Source: Pseudarthrobacter sp. Fe7
GTDB lineage: Bacteria > Actinomycetota > Actinomycetes > Actinomycetales > Micrococcaceae
Assembly: GCA_024372495.1 (NCBI GenBank)
Contig: CP099977.1
Location: forward strand, 3,100,001 to 3,164,000
Direction of reading: 5' to 3'
Length of the DNA: 64,000 nucleotides
Shown: in pieces, positions 46,451 through 56,082 of the stretch
Layout of the letters: each line of letters begins with the position of its first letter
Position numbering within the stretch: the stretch's first letter is position 1
The notes under the pieces: model-generated
Database searches by the model: none
What the model saw: the letters and a program-made list of their open reading frames with translations, nothing else
Told to the model about the DNA's origin: nothing
Made by a program: the position numbers and the translations under genes

Positions 46451-47623
46451 TCAATCCGGTGAGAATCCCGGGTCCTGGGTTGTGGACCCGGGAAGGACGA
46501 AGCTGAAAAGGGATCCTTCCCCGCCCCCGGTCATGGGCAGGACGAAACGGTAGGAAAGATCCGCTGCAGCCTGCGCTCCGGCACCGACCGGTCCCGAAGC
46601 GCCGGCACTGCCGGACACCGGTGAGGGCACCGGCGCCGTTGCGGGCAGCTCTTCGCTGGGTAGCCGGGCAGGGCTCTGAGGGGACGTGCCGTCGTCGTTC
46701 ATGGACGCCGCAGCACGCGGGGCGCTGCCGGCCGTAATGCCTGTGGGCAGAAGGGAGCGCACGGCGGAGAGGGCGGCTTTCGCGCCGCGTACCGCGGCTG
46801 GCCGGGACTCCCCGGCGGTGGACTGGTCGGCGCCGGCCGGAGAAGTGCTTGCCGTCACGGCTGCAACGTTGGTGGTTGCCGTGGCGGCCGGTGCCGCGCC
46901 GGGGATGCCGCTGACAGGTCCGATGCTGACCGGAGCCAGCGTCGTGCCGGTGATCAGCCCCGTCACCGGTGCCACGGCGGCCCCGGCCAGGTTCGTGACG
47001 GGGGCAAGGAGCGGCTGGACAGTGCCAGTAACGAGTTGGGTGGCGGGCGCGGTGAGCGGTGCCACGGCGGCCCCTGCCAGGTTCGTGACGGGGGCAAGGA
47101 GCGGCTGGACAGTGCCAGTAACGAGTTGGGTGGCGGGCGCGGTAAGCGGGGCCACGAGCGGCTGCACGGTCCCGGTGACGAGTTCGGTGACCGGCGCGGT
47201 GAGCGGGTCCGTGGGGTTACCGGTGAGGTCAGTGATCGGGGCCGTGACTTCGTGGAGCGCTGTGAGTGGGCCCTGGGAGGGGGTGGGTGGGAAGGTCGGG
47301 GGCGCGGTGGCCTGCGGTGCGGGAGTGCTCGCCGGGACGGTGCCCCGCGATGGTGGTGCCGTTGCCGGGGGAACCGGGACGGGCGCGGTCGCTGTTGAGC
47401 TCGGGGGTGCCGGTTCTGTCGGGGGCTGAACCGTGATGAGTGGTTTCACGGGTGCGGTCAGGGAAGGGATGAGTCCAGTGGCCGTGTGCGGGCTCTCACC
47501 GGGTGGTGGTGCCGGGGCGGCGTGGGCGCTGCCCGCGCCGAAGATGATCCAGAACATGGCGAACAGGCCACCGACCAGGAGCAGGCGGAGGGCAGGGGCG
47601 ATGTTCAGGTTCGTGCGGTCCAT
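46451..47623 (-). CDS. Secreted Pro/Ala/Thr-rich repeat protein
   Basis: 390 residues from ATG 47623 with GGGAGGT directly upstream. Signal segment LLLVGGLFAMFWIIFGAGSA ending AHAAPAP. Low-complexity Pro/Thr/Ala region, then two exact-looking 30-residue repeats (LTAPATQLVTGTVQPLLAPV, TNLAGAAVAP). The C-terminus has VLPMTGGGEGS but no hydrophobic segment with a basic tail after it, so sortase anchoring by this motif is doubtful. Next to the other repeat protein, same strand. Confidence 0.78.
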   Translation of the reverse strand: MDRTNLNIAPALRLLLVGGLFAMFWIIFGAGSAHAAPAPPPGESPHTATGLIPSLTAPVKPLITVQPPTEPAPPSSTATAPVPVPPATAPPSRGTVPASTPAPQATAPPTFPPTPSQGPLTALHEVTAPITDLTGNPTDPLTAPVTELVTGTVQPLVAPLTAPATQLVTGTVQPLLAPVTNLAGAAVAPLTAPATQLVTGTVQPLLAPVTNLAGAAVAPVTGLITGTTLAPVSIGPVSGIPGAAPAATATTNVAAVTASTSPAGADQSTAGESRPAAVRGAKAALSAVRSLLPTGITAGSAPRAAASMNDDGTSPQSPARLPSEELPATAPVPSPVSGSAGASGPVGAGAQAAADLSYRFVLPMTGGGEGSLFSFVLPGSTTQDPGFSPD

Positions 47624-47970
47624 CCCACCTCCCATCAACTGCCAGAGTCCACGGTCACATCCTCTTCGTCCCCGCCACTGTCACGGACGGGCACGAAGCC
47701 GCGGTGAGAGCTCGCCGCCGCGTGATGGGTTGAAAGTGTTTCGAGGCGGGGCCGGTGCCGGATGGGTCGGTTTCCCAAGAAAAAGATCACCACGCTTTTC
47801 CCGTGGCCCGGGGTTCATGCGTGCTCTTCCTCAACCTCGCCCGGTCGCGGTACGGTATCAGTGATCATGGCCGGTTTGGCTGTGGCGACGAGGGCGTCGC
47901 AGCGCTGGGGTGCGCTATAGGAGTGAGTCCTGCCCCCGCCATTTTCGTTTGAATGGCAGGAGAATGTTCC
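47624..47970. other. Divergent promoter region between surface-protein genes
   Basis: Separates the Pro-rich secreted protein gene (minus) from the ferritin-like gene (plus). No gene of its own; a plus-strand frame at 47755-47952 is not convincing. An AGGAGA ribosome site at 47957-47963 favours the ATG at 47971. Confidence 0.5.
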
Positions 47971-48927
47971 ATGTTTGAACAGCGTTTCATTGTTGATGCT
48001 ATTTCCCGCAGTGCCGAAAACGCGGTGGACCGTCGACGGTTTTTCCGTGCCGCGGGCTTGAGCGGGCTCACCGCCGGGGCGGCTTTCGTGGCCGCGTCCG
48101 CGGCCGCCGCACCTGCTGTCGCTGAGGAAGCCGGTGCACCCAGTGACGGGGCGATCCTGAACTTCGCCCTGAATTTGGAATACCTGGAGGCCGAGTTTTA
48201 CCTCCGCGCTGTCACCGGCACGGGTCTGCCCGACAACATGACGACCGGCACCGGACGGCGCGGCCCCGTCATTGGTGGGCGTGCTGTGCCGTTCAAGAGT
48301 CCCCTGATCAAAAAGTATGCGCAGGAAATCGCCGGGGACGAAAAAGCCCATGTCGCGTTCCTGCGCAATGCGTTGGGGTCCGCTGCGGTGTCACGGCCGA
48401 AAATCAGTCTTGATGACAGCTTCACCGCCGCCGCCCGCGCGGCAGGGCTGATCGGGGCCCACGATAAGTTCGATGTCTACGCCAATGAAGTGAACTTCCT
48501 CTTCGGGGCGTTCATCTTCGAAGACGTCGGCGTCACAGCCTACAAGGGAGCGGCCCCGCTGATCAGCAACAAAACCTACCTCGAAGCCGCCGCCGGGTTG
48601 TTGGCCGTGGAGGCCTACCATGCGGGGATCATCCGCACGACCCTCTACGCCCTCGGGATTGAGATGCCTGCGATCTACACCACCGTGCAGAAAATCTCCG
48701 ACGCCCGGGACAGCCTCGATGGCCCTACCGACCTGGATCAGGGCATCGGCACCGCAGCCGTGGCCAACCTGGTACCCACGGACGCGAACGGGCTCGCCTT
48801 CAGCCGCACCGCTGCCCAGGTGTTGAACATCGCCTACCTGGACTCGGAACAAGTCACCTCGGGCGGGTTCTTCCCCGCCGGGGTCAACGGAACCATCAAC
48901 ACCAGCGGCGATAACGACACGGACTAA
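47971..48927 (+). CDS. Tat-exported ferritin-like domain protein
   Basis: 318 residues from ATG 47971. Twin-arginine signal [14 protein letters not shown] with a following Ala-rich segment. The ferritin-like helical bundle shows [38 protein letters not shown] and [20 protein letters not shown], with Glu and His residues spaced for a di-metal site. These proteins are exported folded; role probably in stress or desiccation tolerance, not proven. Followed by a hairpin terminator. Confidence 0.9.
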   Translation: MFEQRFIVDAISRSAENAVDRRRFFRAAGLSGLTAGAAFVAASAAAAPAVAEEAGAPSDGAILNFALNLEYLEAEFYLRAVTGTGLPDNMTTGTGRRGPVIGGRAVPFKSPLIKKYAQEIAGDEKAHVAFLRNALGSAAVSRPKISLDDSFTAAARAAGLIGAHDKFDVYANEVNFLFGAFIFEDVGVTAYKGAAPLISNKTYLEAAAGLLAVEAYHAGIIRTTLYALGIEMPAIYTTVQKISDARDSLDGPTDLDQGIGTAAVANLVPTDANGLAFSRTAAQVLNIAYLDSEQVTSGGFFPAGVNGTINTSGDNDTD

Positions 48928-49130
48928 GACCATCCAAACAATGGCGTCCGCGTTGCGGGTTACCTCCGGCCGTCCCCGGGCACCAACCCCCGGGGACAGC
49001 CGAACCAAGGATGATGGGCCACCAAAAACCCATCAGTCCTGTCCCTGGCGGAACGGCCAGGGTACTGCGGTTTTCACTCAGCGCTTTTCCACAACAAAGG
49101 GAGGGTCGCTGCGGTTTCTGCCGCTGTCTC

Positions 49131-49160
49131 CCCATCCCCATGGGTCACCTTGGGGATGGG
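49131..49160. terminator. Bidirectional hairpin terminator
   Basis: CCCATCCCCA (49131-49140) and TGGGGATGGG (49151-49160) are perfect 10-bp complements with a 10-base loop, placed between two convergent genes. Confidence 0.75.
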
Positions 49161-49182
49161 AGGGTGCGGGCCCAGTACCGCT

Positions 49183-49362
49183 TTATTCGGAACCGTTGTC
49201 CTGCGCTTCGAGGTGTTTTGCCATGGCTTCCACGGCCTGGTTCCAGCGCGCGGTCAGCGCTTGCCTGCTCAACGGTTCGAACATGCCGCTCAGAACTCTT
49301 TCAATGGCATCATAGGCGGCGTCTTTGACCCGTTCCTGCGCCGCGGGACTGTAATAGTTCAT
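49183..49362 (-). CDS. Small hypothetical protein (59 aa)
   Basis: From ATG 49362: MNYYSPAAQERVKDAAYDAI, then LSRQALTARWNQAVEAMAKH. Charged helical protein, plausible composition; no family known. The frame is open further to 49455 and no good ribosome site is seen. Confidence 0.5.
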   Translation of the reverse strand: MNYYSPAAQERVKDAAYDAIERVLSGMFEPLSRQALTARWNQAVEAMAKHLEAQDNGSE

Positions 49363-49704
49363 GCCCGTAATTCGAGGCGGCGGCAACAAAAGATTGCCCT
49401 GCCCTGGTTGGCTGACATGACTGGGGACACGCCCGCTTGGGACGATCGGGCTCACTGGGCTGCATGGATGACCTCGACGGCGGATCCCTTCATCGTGAGG
49501 CTACGAACACTGCCACCCCTGTCCATCGGCTGGGTCTGGAACCGCTACCTGACGGACCTCACCCGCCGCCCCAGGTCGGACCCGTCCCCGACGGCGTCAT
49601 CGAAAAAGGGGTGCACCCGCGGCCACATGACACCACCACCATCAGGTTTATCGGCCAGTAAGTAGTCCATGGACCGGTGGTTCGGCAGCCTCCTGAGAGG
49701 GGGT

Positions 49705-50109
49705 TTAGTGATGGTGCCCGGCCGGAGGAGTGTTGTTAGTGACGAGGTGCTGCCCGTGTGGGACGGCATGCTGTCCGGCGGCGGTCGCCGCGAGCCCGGG
49801 TGCCGTGATTGCCGCGACGGTGAGGGCGGCCATAAAACTAGCCATCAGGAGCCGTCCCGCGGTGGGGTGGGGGTTGGCCGGGCGCCCCGGGTGGCTGGTT
49901 TGTCGGGCCAGCCAGCCCACGCAGCCGAGGAGGATCAGTTCCAGCGCCGCGGCGCTCAGGGCGGTTCCGTTCAGTGAGCGGGGGAGCCGCCGGGCCACCA
50001 GATCCCGACGGCGACGGCGGCCAGGTGCACGAACACCCCGGCAGGGGCCACGCGGAGGACCGCCCGGGCCCATACCGGGGCTCAGGAGCGGAGGCTCTGC
50101 ACCGCCCAT
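49705..50109 (-). CDS. Hypothetical membrane protein, start uncertain
   Basis: The credible part is the C-terminal 90 residues: two hydrophobic segments (TALSAAALELILLGCVGWLA; LLMASFMAALTVAAITAPGL) and a His-rich tail ending PPAGHHH. The first 45 residues are Arg/Gly/Pro-rich and may belong to another frame. A frame change near 50000 relative to an adjoining frame is possible. Confidence 0.4.
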   Translation of the reverse strand: MGGAEPPLLSPGMGPGGPPRGPCRGVRAPGRRRRRDLVARRLPRSLNGTALSAAALELILLGCVGWLARQTSHPGRPANPHPTAGRLLMASFMAALTVAAITAPGLAATAAGQHAVPHGQHLVTNNTPPAGHHH

Positions 50110-50342
50110 ACCGTGAGTGCCGCACCCCAGAGGCCGGCAGAGACCGCTCCCGCCATCGCCCCGGGGTTTGTGGTGGCCGTGGTGAGCAGCGTTGCACTGG
50201 TCCCGAAACTGAGGGTCGCGGCGCCCAGGCCGGCGAACGCGGCAAGGATCCCGATGGCCCCGGCCAGGAGGCCGCCCCTGGCCGGGGCCAGGGGCTCATC
50301 GGGGACCTGGGCCGTTGTTGCCGCCACGGGGGTGGGGTTCAT
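50082..50342 (-). CDS. Small membrane protein (86 aa)
   Basis: MNPTPVAATTAQVPDEPLAP then two hydrophobic segments (GGLLAGAIGILAAFAGLGAA; AGAVSAGLWGAALTVWAV). ATG 50342 overlaps the stop of the DUF4383 gene (ATGA), so it is translationally coupled. Function unknown. Confidence 0.65.
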   Translation of the reverse strand: MNPTPVAATTAQVPDEPLAPARGGLLAGAIGILAAFAGLGAATLSFGTSATLLTTATTNPGAMAGAVSAGLWGAALTVWAVQSLRS

Positions 50343-50761
50343 GCCTGGCCGGCCCTAACGGTGGTGCGCCGGGTGGTCTTCTTGTCCTGGGAGAGGCCTA
50401 CACCGAGCAGGAGGATGGCGCTGGCCAGGTGCAGGACGTTATCGGCGCCGTTGAGGGCGATGATGTTCGCCGCGCTGTCCAGCAGGAACAGGCCCAGGAT
50501 TCCTACGAGGAGGTACACGGCGCCCACGGTGGTGTTCACCGACCGGGCCGCGGGGACCGATTTCAGGCCGGCGGCCAGCAGGGCGGCGCCGATGGCCAGG
50601 TGGATGACGTTATGCAGGGGGTTCACGGCGAAAAGGATCAGGTTCGCCCCTTCGGTGGCGAAGAATCCGGTGCCGGAGGTGACGGCGAAACCGGCGAGGC
50701 CGACGAGGAGGTACACGGCGCCGAATACGGTGGCGAGGAGCTTGTTGGGGGAAGTGCGCAT
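50339..50761 (-). CDS. DUF4383 family membrane protein
   Basis: 140 residues from ATG 50761 (AAAGG upstream). Four hydrophobic segments in two similar halves: LATVFGAVYLLVGLAGFAV with NPLHNVIHLAIGAALLAAGL, and TVGAVYLLVGILGLFLL with ADNVLHLASAILLLGVGL. The repeated N.(I/L)HL motif is typical of DUF4383. Role unknown; common in actinobacteria. Confidence 0.9.
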   Translation of the reverse strand: MRTSPNKLLATVFGAVYLLVGLAGFAVTSGTGFFATEGANLILFAVNPLHNVIHLAIGAALLAAGLKSVPAARSVNTTVGAVYLLVGILGLFLLDSAANIIALNGADNVLHLASAILLLGVGLSQDKKTTRRTTVRAGQA

Positions 50762-51123
50762 GATGGGGCAGCCTTTCAAAAACAGGGCTCTTCGGCTCAG
50801 CAAAGAATGCGAAGCCAGCGGGCCCATCGAAAAAGGGGGTCTCCGGGACGGAAAACCCTCGCCATTGATTCGTCGTGACATGATCAACGGATGGGCCCGG
50901 CCCATCAGACGCCCGGAGGCGCCAGCGCCCGCAAGGGCAGTTTAGAAAAAGGCGCGCCGCTCCAGGGCCTCTGCGGGCTGGTGCCTGCGTGAGGGCCCAC
51001 CATGCAAAGGGACCCGCGACGCAGGACGTGTTGATGACCCGTCCGGGGTGGCACCGGTCACGAATAACCGGTGGCGGGCGATATGGTGTCGGCCACGACT
51101 ACTTTTTGGAAGGTGTGTGCTTC

Positions 51124-51765
51124 ATGGGACGGGTATCCTTGCCGCCAGGATCTGCCACGCACCGGGTGCTGGTGCCGGCTCTTGCCGGGCTGTCGATACT
51201 GGTCCTGGCCGGGTGCGGCGCCGGTCCCGGCACGGCCGTGTCCGGGCCCAGCGTCTCGGTATCGGCCTCACCCAGTGGTGATGCGGGTGCCGCTTCCCCG
51301 ACAGCGTCGCCGACTGATATTCCCGCCGCCGCGGCCGGTGGGCCGTCGGCGGCGGCGTTGATGGTGTGCAGCAAGGAAATCCAGGAGAAAATCGTGCAGA
51401 TCCTTGCCCTCGCGTCTGCCCCGGGCAGTGGGGCAACTTGGGCGGACAAGCTCTTTACCTGCAGCTATGCGCTGCCGGCCGGTTCGCTCGTGCTCTCGGT
51501 CAAAGAAGCCGCGGACCCTGACGCTGCACGCGCCTACCTTCAGGAGCTGCAGCGGAGCACCGCTGGGGCCGCACCGATCGAGGGGCTGGCGAACCTGGGA
51601 TTCCCGGCCTTCCAAGCCCCCGCCTCCGCTGTCTTCGTCAAAGACAACTTCGTGTTGACGGTGGACGCAGCGGGGCTGCCGGAAACGCTGGGACCACACC
51701 AGGTCACCCGCGCCGCGTTCGCCTACCAGGTCGCCACCACGGTCCTGGCCTGTTGGTCCGAATAA
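51124..51765 (+). CDS. Secreted lipoprotein (213 aa), unknown function
   Basis: Lipoprotein signal ending LVLAGC with Cys31; GGAAGG upstream of the ATG. A Ser/Ala/Thr/Pro linker (40-80) precedes a compact domain with three Cys (VCSKEIQEK, KLFTCSYALPAGS, VLACWSE at the end). Resembles small actinobacterial secreted proteins without assigned function. Confidence 0.8.
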   Translation: MGRVSLPPGSATHRVLVPALAGLSILVLAGCGAGPGTAVSGPSVSVSASPSGDAGAASPTASPTDIPAAAAGGPSAAALMVCSKEIQEKIVQILALASAPGSGATWADKLFTCSYALPAGSLVLSVKEAADPDAARAYLQELQRSTAGAAPIEGLANLGFPAFQAPASAVFVKDNFVLTVDAAGLPETLGPHQVTRAAFAYQVATTVLACWSE

Positions 51766-51958
51766 CCCCTCCAGGCCCCAGCCCCGGAACGACACCGTCC
51801 TCGCCGGCGTCTTTAAGCAGGTCAGCGGCCTCAGAACCGGTGACAAAGTTTTCCCGGGATTTGACCAATCCGTGACGCAGGGCACAACGAACCGTTAGTG
51901 TCACAGTTATGGGCGCGCCCATCAGGGGAGCGTTCATCGCCAATGGAGGAAATACATC

Positions 51959-52708
51959 ATGAAGAAATCCGCTTTCCTGATTGCCCCGGCCCTGGCCCTG
52001 GGCGCCCTTGCACTTTCCACCAGCCCCGCCCTCGCCGCCGACACCACGAACTACCAGGCGAACCTCGCCGCGATCAACGGCAGCAACGCCTCCGGATCCG
52101 TCATGATCACCGTCAACGGTGACCAGGCCACCGTCACCGAGAAAGTATCCGGTCTCGCCGCGATGTTCAACGGTGCTCCCTACCCGCACGTCCAGCACAT
52201 CCACATCGGCGCCCAGGGCACCTGCCCGGACATGTCCGCCGATACCAACAAGGACGGTGTGATCAGCACCACCGAAGGCGCCCCCTTCTACGGCGGCATC
52301 GGCGCGACCCTGTCCACCAGCGGGGACACCAGCCCCGCGGCCGGCACCGACCTGAAAGTCGCACCCTCGGGCGCCTCCTACACCTATCAGCGGACCTTCG
52401 CCCTGGATGCCAAGACCGCTGATTCACTCAAGGCCGGCACGGCCGTCGTCGTCGTTCACGGCCTGGACCCGGCCACCCTGTCAGCGACCGCGCAGAAGGA
52501 ACCGAGCGACCTCGTCCCGTCCCTGCCGCTGGCCGCTACCTCACCGGCCCTGTGCGGGACCCTGAAGGCAATGCCCGCCGGAGCCCCCGGCACCGGCATC
52601 ACCACCCCCGCCCCGGCCGGACCTGACATGGGGCTCCTCGCAGCCGGTGGCGGGCTCGTCCTGGCAGCAGGCGGAGCCTACGCCATCCGCCGCAAGATGG
52701 CAGCTTAA
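51959..52708 (+). CDS. Exported CHRD-like protein with C-terminal sorting-signal-like tail
   Basis: 249 residues. Signal peptide MKKSAFLIAPALALGALALS ending ALAADT. CHRD-like core: ANLAAINGSNASGSVMITVN, PHVQHIHIGAQGTCPDM, AVVVVHGLDP. The tail has AGPDMG followed by a hydrophobic segment (LLAAGGGLVLAAGGAYA) and RRK, the layout of a sortase substrate with a non-standard motif. The sortase gene follows after 37 bases. AATGGAGG is upstream of the start. Confidence 0.85.
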   Translation: MKKSAFLIAPALALGALALSTSPALAADTTNYQANLAAINGSNASGSVMITVNGDQATVTEKVSGLAAMFNGAPYPHVQHIHIGAQGTCPDMSADTNKDGVISTTEGAPFYGGIGATLSTSGDTSPAAGTDLKVAPSGASYTYQRTFALDAKTADSLKAGTAVVVVHGLDPATLSATAQKEPSDLVPSLPLAATSPALCGTLKAMPAGAPGTGITTPAPAGPDMGLLAAGGGLVLAAGGAYAIRRKMAA

Positions 52709-52745
52709 GGCCTGAGAAAGACGCCAGGAAACAAGTAGGGATCTG

Positions 52746-53465
52746 ATGGGACCTGAGAACAGCAGCCGCCGCGGACGCCTTACCGCGTCCGCGGCGGCCG
52801 CGCTGCTTTTGGCCGGCGGCATCACCACCATCGGCCTGGGCCTGCACGCCGAACCACCCACACCAGGGCCGACCAGCAGCGTGTCCGCAGCCCCGGTCCC
52901 AGCACCATCCCCTGAGACGGCCACTGATGCGGCCGCCGGTCCGGCAGCGACCGGTTCCACACCGTCTGCGCCGGTTCCCCCGGCGCCGGACGGGGCGTTG
53001 CCGGCGTCCGTTCCGGTCCGGGTCCAAGTCCCATCCATCGGCGTGGACGCGGCCCTGACCCCGCTGGGCAAACAAGCCAACGGCGAAGTCCAAACTCCTT
53101 CCGGGGAACCCGGTTCACCCGGTGGCTGGTACCAGGACTCGCCCACCCCCGGCCAGACCGGGTCAGCGGTTATCCTCGGCCACGTCAACGCCACCAACAG
53201 TGATATCGGCCTGTTCTACCGGCTCCACGAACTCACGCCCGGCCAGACCATCACGGTCACCCGGGCCGACCACACCGCCGCGGTCTTCACCGTCGACAAC
53301 GTCGACGTCTACCACAAATCAACGTTTCCGACGGTGGAGGTCTATCAGAATGCGGACCGGCCAGAGGTCCGCCTGATCACCTGCGGCGGCTACAACCCCG
53401 CCACCCGCGAGTACCTTGACAACGCCGTTGTCTATGCCCACCTGACCTCCAGCCACCCCGCCTGA
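52746..53465 (+). CDS. Class F sortase
   Basis: 239 residues. N-terminal membrane anchor (LTASAAAALLLAGGITTIGL), Pro/Ala-rich spacer, then the sortase barrel: VRVQVPSIGVDAALTPLG, catalytic His in AVILGHVN, Cys in RLITCGGY, and Arg in TREYLDNAVVYA. The ITCGG motif and the single-anchor layout are typical of class F. It would join exported proteins to the cell wall; the preceding gene product is the obvious candidate substrate. Confidence 0.92.
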   Translation: MGPENSSRRGRLTASAAAALLLAGGITTIGLGLHAEPPTPGPTSSVSAAPVPAPSPETATDAAAGPAATGSTPSAPVPPAPDGALPASVPVRVQVPSIGVDAALTPLGKQANGEVQTPSGEPGSPGGWYQDSPTPGQTGSAVILGHVNATNSDIGLFYRLHELTPGQTITVTRADHTAAVFTVDNVDVYHKSTFPTVEVYQNADRPEVRLITCGGYNPATREYLDNAVVYAHLTSSHPA

Positions 53466-53544
53466 GCACCCTTGGCCTGCAGGCCACGGGCCGGGTCAGT
53501 CAGCCGGCAGGCCGTTCGCGCCGCGATTGAAAGAGGAATACGCC

Positions 53545-54051
53545 ATGAAGACCACCACGATCCGACAGCGCCTCACCCTCGCTGTAATCGGTGCCGCCAC
53601 GATCATCGGCGCCACCGCCTGCGGCAGCGGTGGTACCGGGACCGGCACGTCAGCAGCGCCGTCAACGGTCGCTGGATCAGCCGGGGCGTCCATGGATCCG
53701 GGCATGGACTTGAGCGCTTCCCCGATGGCCTCTTCAACGCCGTCGTCCATGCCATCGGCGATGGGAGCGACGACTGGTTCCTCAAGCGGGTCCACCGGGA
53801 CCGCGGCCGAGTCGACGATCCACATCAAATCCTTCGCCTACAGCGGCGCGGGCACTGTCCCCGCGGGGTCCACGGTGACGGTGATGAACATGGACAACCA
53901 GGCCCACACCGTCACCGCTGACGACGGCTCCTTCGACGCGGTGGTCAAGGCCGGGACGAGCATCACGTTCACCGCCCCGGCAAAACCCGGAACGTACACC
54001 TACCACTGCACCTACCACTCCAACATGCACGGAACCCTGACCGTCAAATGA
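53545..54051 (+). CDS. Cupredoxin-domain lipoprotein
   Basis: 168 residues. Lipoprotein signal with Cys26 (GATACGSG), Ser/Met-rich linker, then a cupredoxin domain with type 1 copper ligands: His in NQAHTV, and Cys, His and Met/His in YHCTYHSNMHG. Membrane-attached blue copper electron carrier or copper-binding protein. Overlaps the next gene by ATGA. Confidence 0.9.
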   Translation: MKTTTIRQRLTLAVIGAATIIGATACGSGGTGTGTSAAPSTVAGSAGASMDPGMDLSASPMASSTPSSMPSAMGATTGSSSGSTGTAAESTIHIKSFAYSGAGTVPAGSTVTVMNMDNQAHTVTADDGSFDAVVKAGTSITFTAPAKPGTYTYHCTYHSNMHGTLTVK

Positions 54052-54551
54052 GCCCCGACCAAGGCCACGCCCGCGACGCCGGTGACACAGGGAACACCGA
54101 ACCGCTGAACAGGCCGCTGCGGAGCAGTGCCGCATGCCTGGTCCTGCGGGTCCTTGCCGCGGCCGCCCTCGCCGTGGACGCCGCCATACACTTCCGCCTT
54201 GCCCCCGGCTACCAGTCAGCCGCCCCGGAAGGCTTCGGCGAAGGCAATCTCTTCCTAGCCGAAGCCGTCACCGCTGCGGTGGCCGGGCTCTACGTCCTGA
54301 TTCGCGGCAGCCGCCCGGCCTGGCTCCCGACCCTGCTCACCGCCGGGGGCGGGTTCGCGGTCCTGGTCCTGGTCCTCTACCGCTACATCGACATCCCCGC
54401 GTTCGGGCCCTTCCCCGCCATGTACGAACCTGTCTGGTTTTCCGACAAAACCCTCACCGCCACCGCCCAGGCCATCGCGACCTTCCTCGCGGCATCCGCG
54501 CTGGTACTCCACCAGAACACCCGCACCGACCAGAACAGATACGACCTCTAA
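54048..54551 (+). CDS. Hypothetical membrane protein (167 aa)
   Basis: Four hydrophobic segments (LVLRVLAAAALAVDAAIHF, LAEAVTAAVAGLYVLI, LLTAGGGFAVLVLVLY, QAIATFLAASALVLH). The HFRLAP and EG.LF.AEA pattern is frequent in small actinobacterial membrane proteins found beside cupredoxins. Translationally coupled to the cupredoxin gene; role unknown. Confidence 0.82.
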   Translation: MSPDQGHARDAGDTGNTEPLNRPLRSSAACLVLRVLAAAALAVDAAIHFRLAPGYQSAAPEGFGEGNLFLAEAVTAAVAGLYVLIRGSRPAWLPTLLTAGGGFAVLVLVLYRYIDIPAFGPFPAMYEPVWFSDKTLTATAQAIATFLAASALVLHQNTRTDQNRYDL

Positions 54552-54803
54552 CCTTTCCGCCCGGGATCACCGGGTGATGCCCAAAGACCCAGCCCGGAAT
54601 CAGGCACCGCGGCCACTTTCGAAATGAAACCGCTGCCCTGAATTGCCTGTATCTGCTTACCAGTTCTCTTGATCCCACCGGCGCCGGTCGGGCACGCTGG
54701 GTGATGAGGTGGAAGCCGGCGCTAGACGCGTTCGCGATTACCTTCGCGGGCAGGTTCGAAAGAACCACTCAATAATGAAAACCGGCCAGACCCCACACAC
54801 TGT

Positions 54804-55878
54804 TTATCGGACAGTCCCGGCGGCTTCCATGTGATTGGCTCGTGCATTGGGGGTTGCAGTGCTTGAGCGGGTGACGAGCTTGGCCTCGAATTGTTCATCG
54901 AACGGCGGATTCAGCTGCGGGTCCTTGAGTATGGATAGTAACCGGAGACACGCTCGTCGACCTTGCTCCTGGGGGGCTTGACTGTACGTCGTTATTCCGA
55001 AGGTCTGGGCCAATTCGTGGCCGTCGATGCTGATGATGGACAGATCATCCGGGATGGCGAGTCCGAGCTCACGGGCGGCGAGCATGGCCCCTGCTGCCAT
55101 TTCGTCCGAGGAGCTGAATATTGCGGTCGGGCGGTCTGTCGGATCTCTTAGCAGGCGTTTGGCAGTTCGGTAGCCGCCGGCAACCGTGAAATCGGACTCT
55201 GTCATCCACGGAGGATGTAGCGGGAGCCCGTTCGTGCGCAGTGCTTGGCGGTAGCCGTCAAGCCGGAGTTGGGCCATGTTGAAGGTGGGTCCATGGTCAT
55301 CTCGGCCTCCGATATGGGCTACGTGCTGGTGACCGAGATTGATGAGGTGCTCGGTGGCCTGGCGGGCCACCTCTCGGTCGTCGATGCTAATTGTCGAGAG
55401 CCCGGGAAACGGGCCGCCGACCCCTATTGCCGGTTTCCCGATCGCGAGAAGCCCATCGATCTCGTCGTGATTGAGGCGGCACGCCACGACGATGATTGCG
55501 TCGCTTCGCTGTCGAAGCAGGAAGTCTTTCAGAAGGCTTTCATGGTGTTTCCCCCGCGGAGTTGTACAGGGTCAGGTCATAGCCTTCGGCTCGGAGAGCG
55601 TGTGTGATTCCCTCCAGAAGGGAAGCAAAGTACCAGCGGTTCACCGCCGGGACCAGAACACCGATGTTCCTTGTCCGGCCAGACGCAAGGGCGGATGCCG
55701 AAAAAGACCGCACATACCCGAGCTCGTTCGCGGCGACCAGCACCCGATCCCGGGTGCGGGACGAGATGTTTGCATTCTGGTTCAGCACCCGAGAGACGGT
55801 CGCTTCTGAAACCCCTACGCGGGCCGCCACTTCTTTCATACGCGCGTGCCCGTGCACAATACGTTTTTCGTCCATCAC
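54804..55878 (-). pseudogene. LacI-family repressor, frameshifted
   Basis: HTH: MKEVAARVGVSEATVSRVLN then NISSRTRDRVLVAANELGYV. The frame changes near 55545 (one extra base); the other frame continues SLLKDFLLRQRSDAIIVVA, then LSTISIDDREVARQATEHL, AIFSSSDEMAAGAMLAARE and ends at 54804. About 358 residues, normal. Divergent from the sugar ABC operon, whose upstream region carries two copies of a LacI-type operator. Confidence 0.88.
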
Positions 55879-55928
55879 TCAGAAGCCCCACAAATCTATT
55901 GAGTCCACTCTATTGAGTCCACGGAAAA

Positions 55929-55945
55929 AATGTAACCGATTACTT
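55929..55945. promoter_or_regulatory. LacI-type operator, copy 1
   Basis: AATGTAACCGATTACTT, with the near-palindromic core GTAACCGATTAC. An identical 17-base copy lies 110 bases away at 56039-56055. Confidence 0.75.
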
Positions 55946-56038
55946 ACGAGAGGTCAACGCGGTTCTACGGTAAAAAACCATACATAAAGGCATTTATGAG
56001 GCGACTATGCACCTAAGTAGACGATTACTGAAGTAGAT

Positions 56039-56082
56039 AATGTAACCGATTACTTGACAGTGTTCTAGATCACTTATAGCTT
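56039..56082 (+). promoter_or_regulatory. LacI-type operator copy 2 overlapping the sugar-operon promoter
   Basis: AATGTAACCGATTACTT (56039-56055) runs into a TTGACA -35 box (56054-56059); a TATAGC-like -10 lies at about 56075-56080 with a short spacer. Repressor bound here would block polymerase. The two operators 110 bp apart allow looping. Confidence 0.65.

Noticed and set aside
46451..46560. LPMTG sortase signal in the Pro-rich protein
   Set aside because: The motif is not followed by a hydrophobic segment and basic tail; kept only as a possibility pending resequencing.
46686..47429. 247-codon plus-strand frame
   Set aside because: Antisense of the Pro/Ala/Thr-rich secreted protein; low-complexity Gly/Ala/Val, no start signal.
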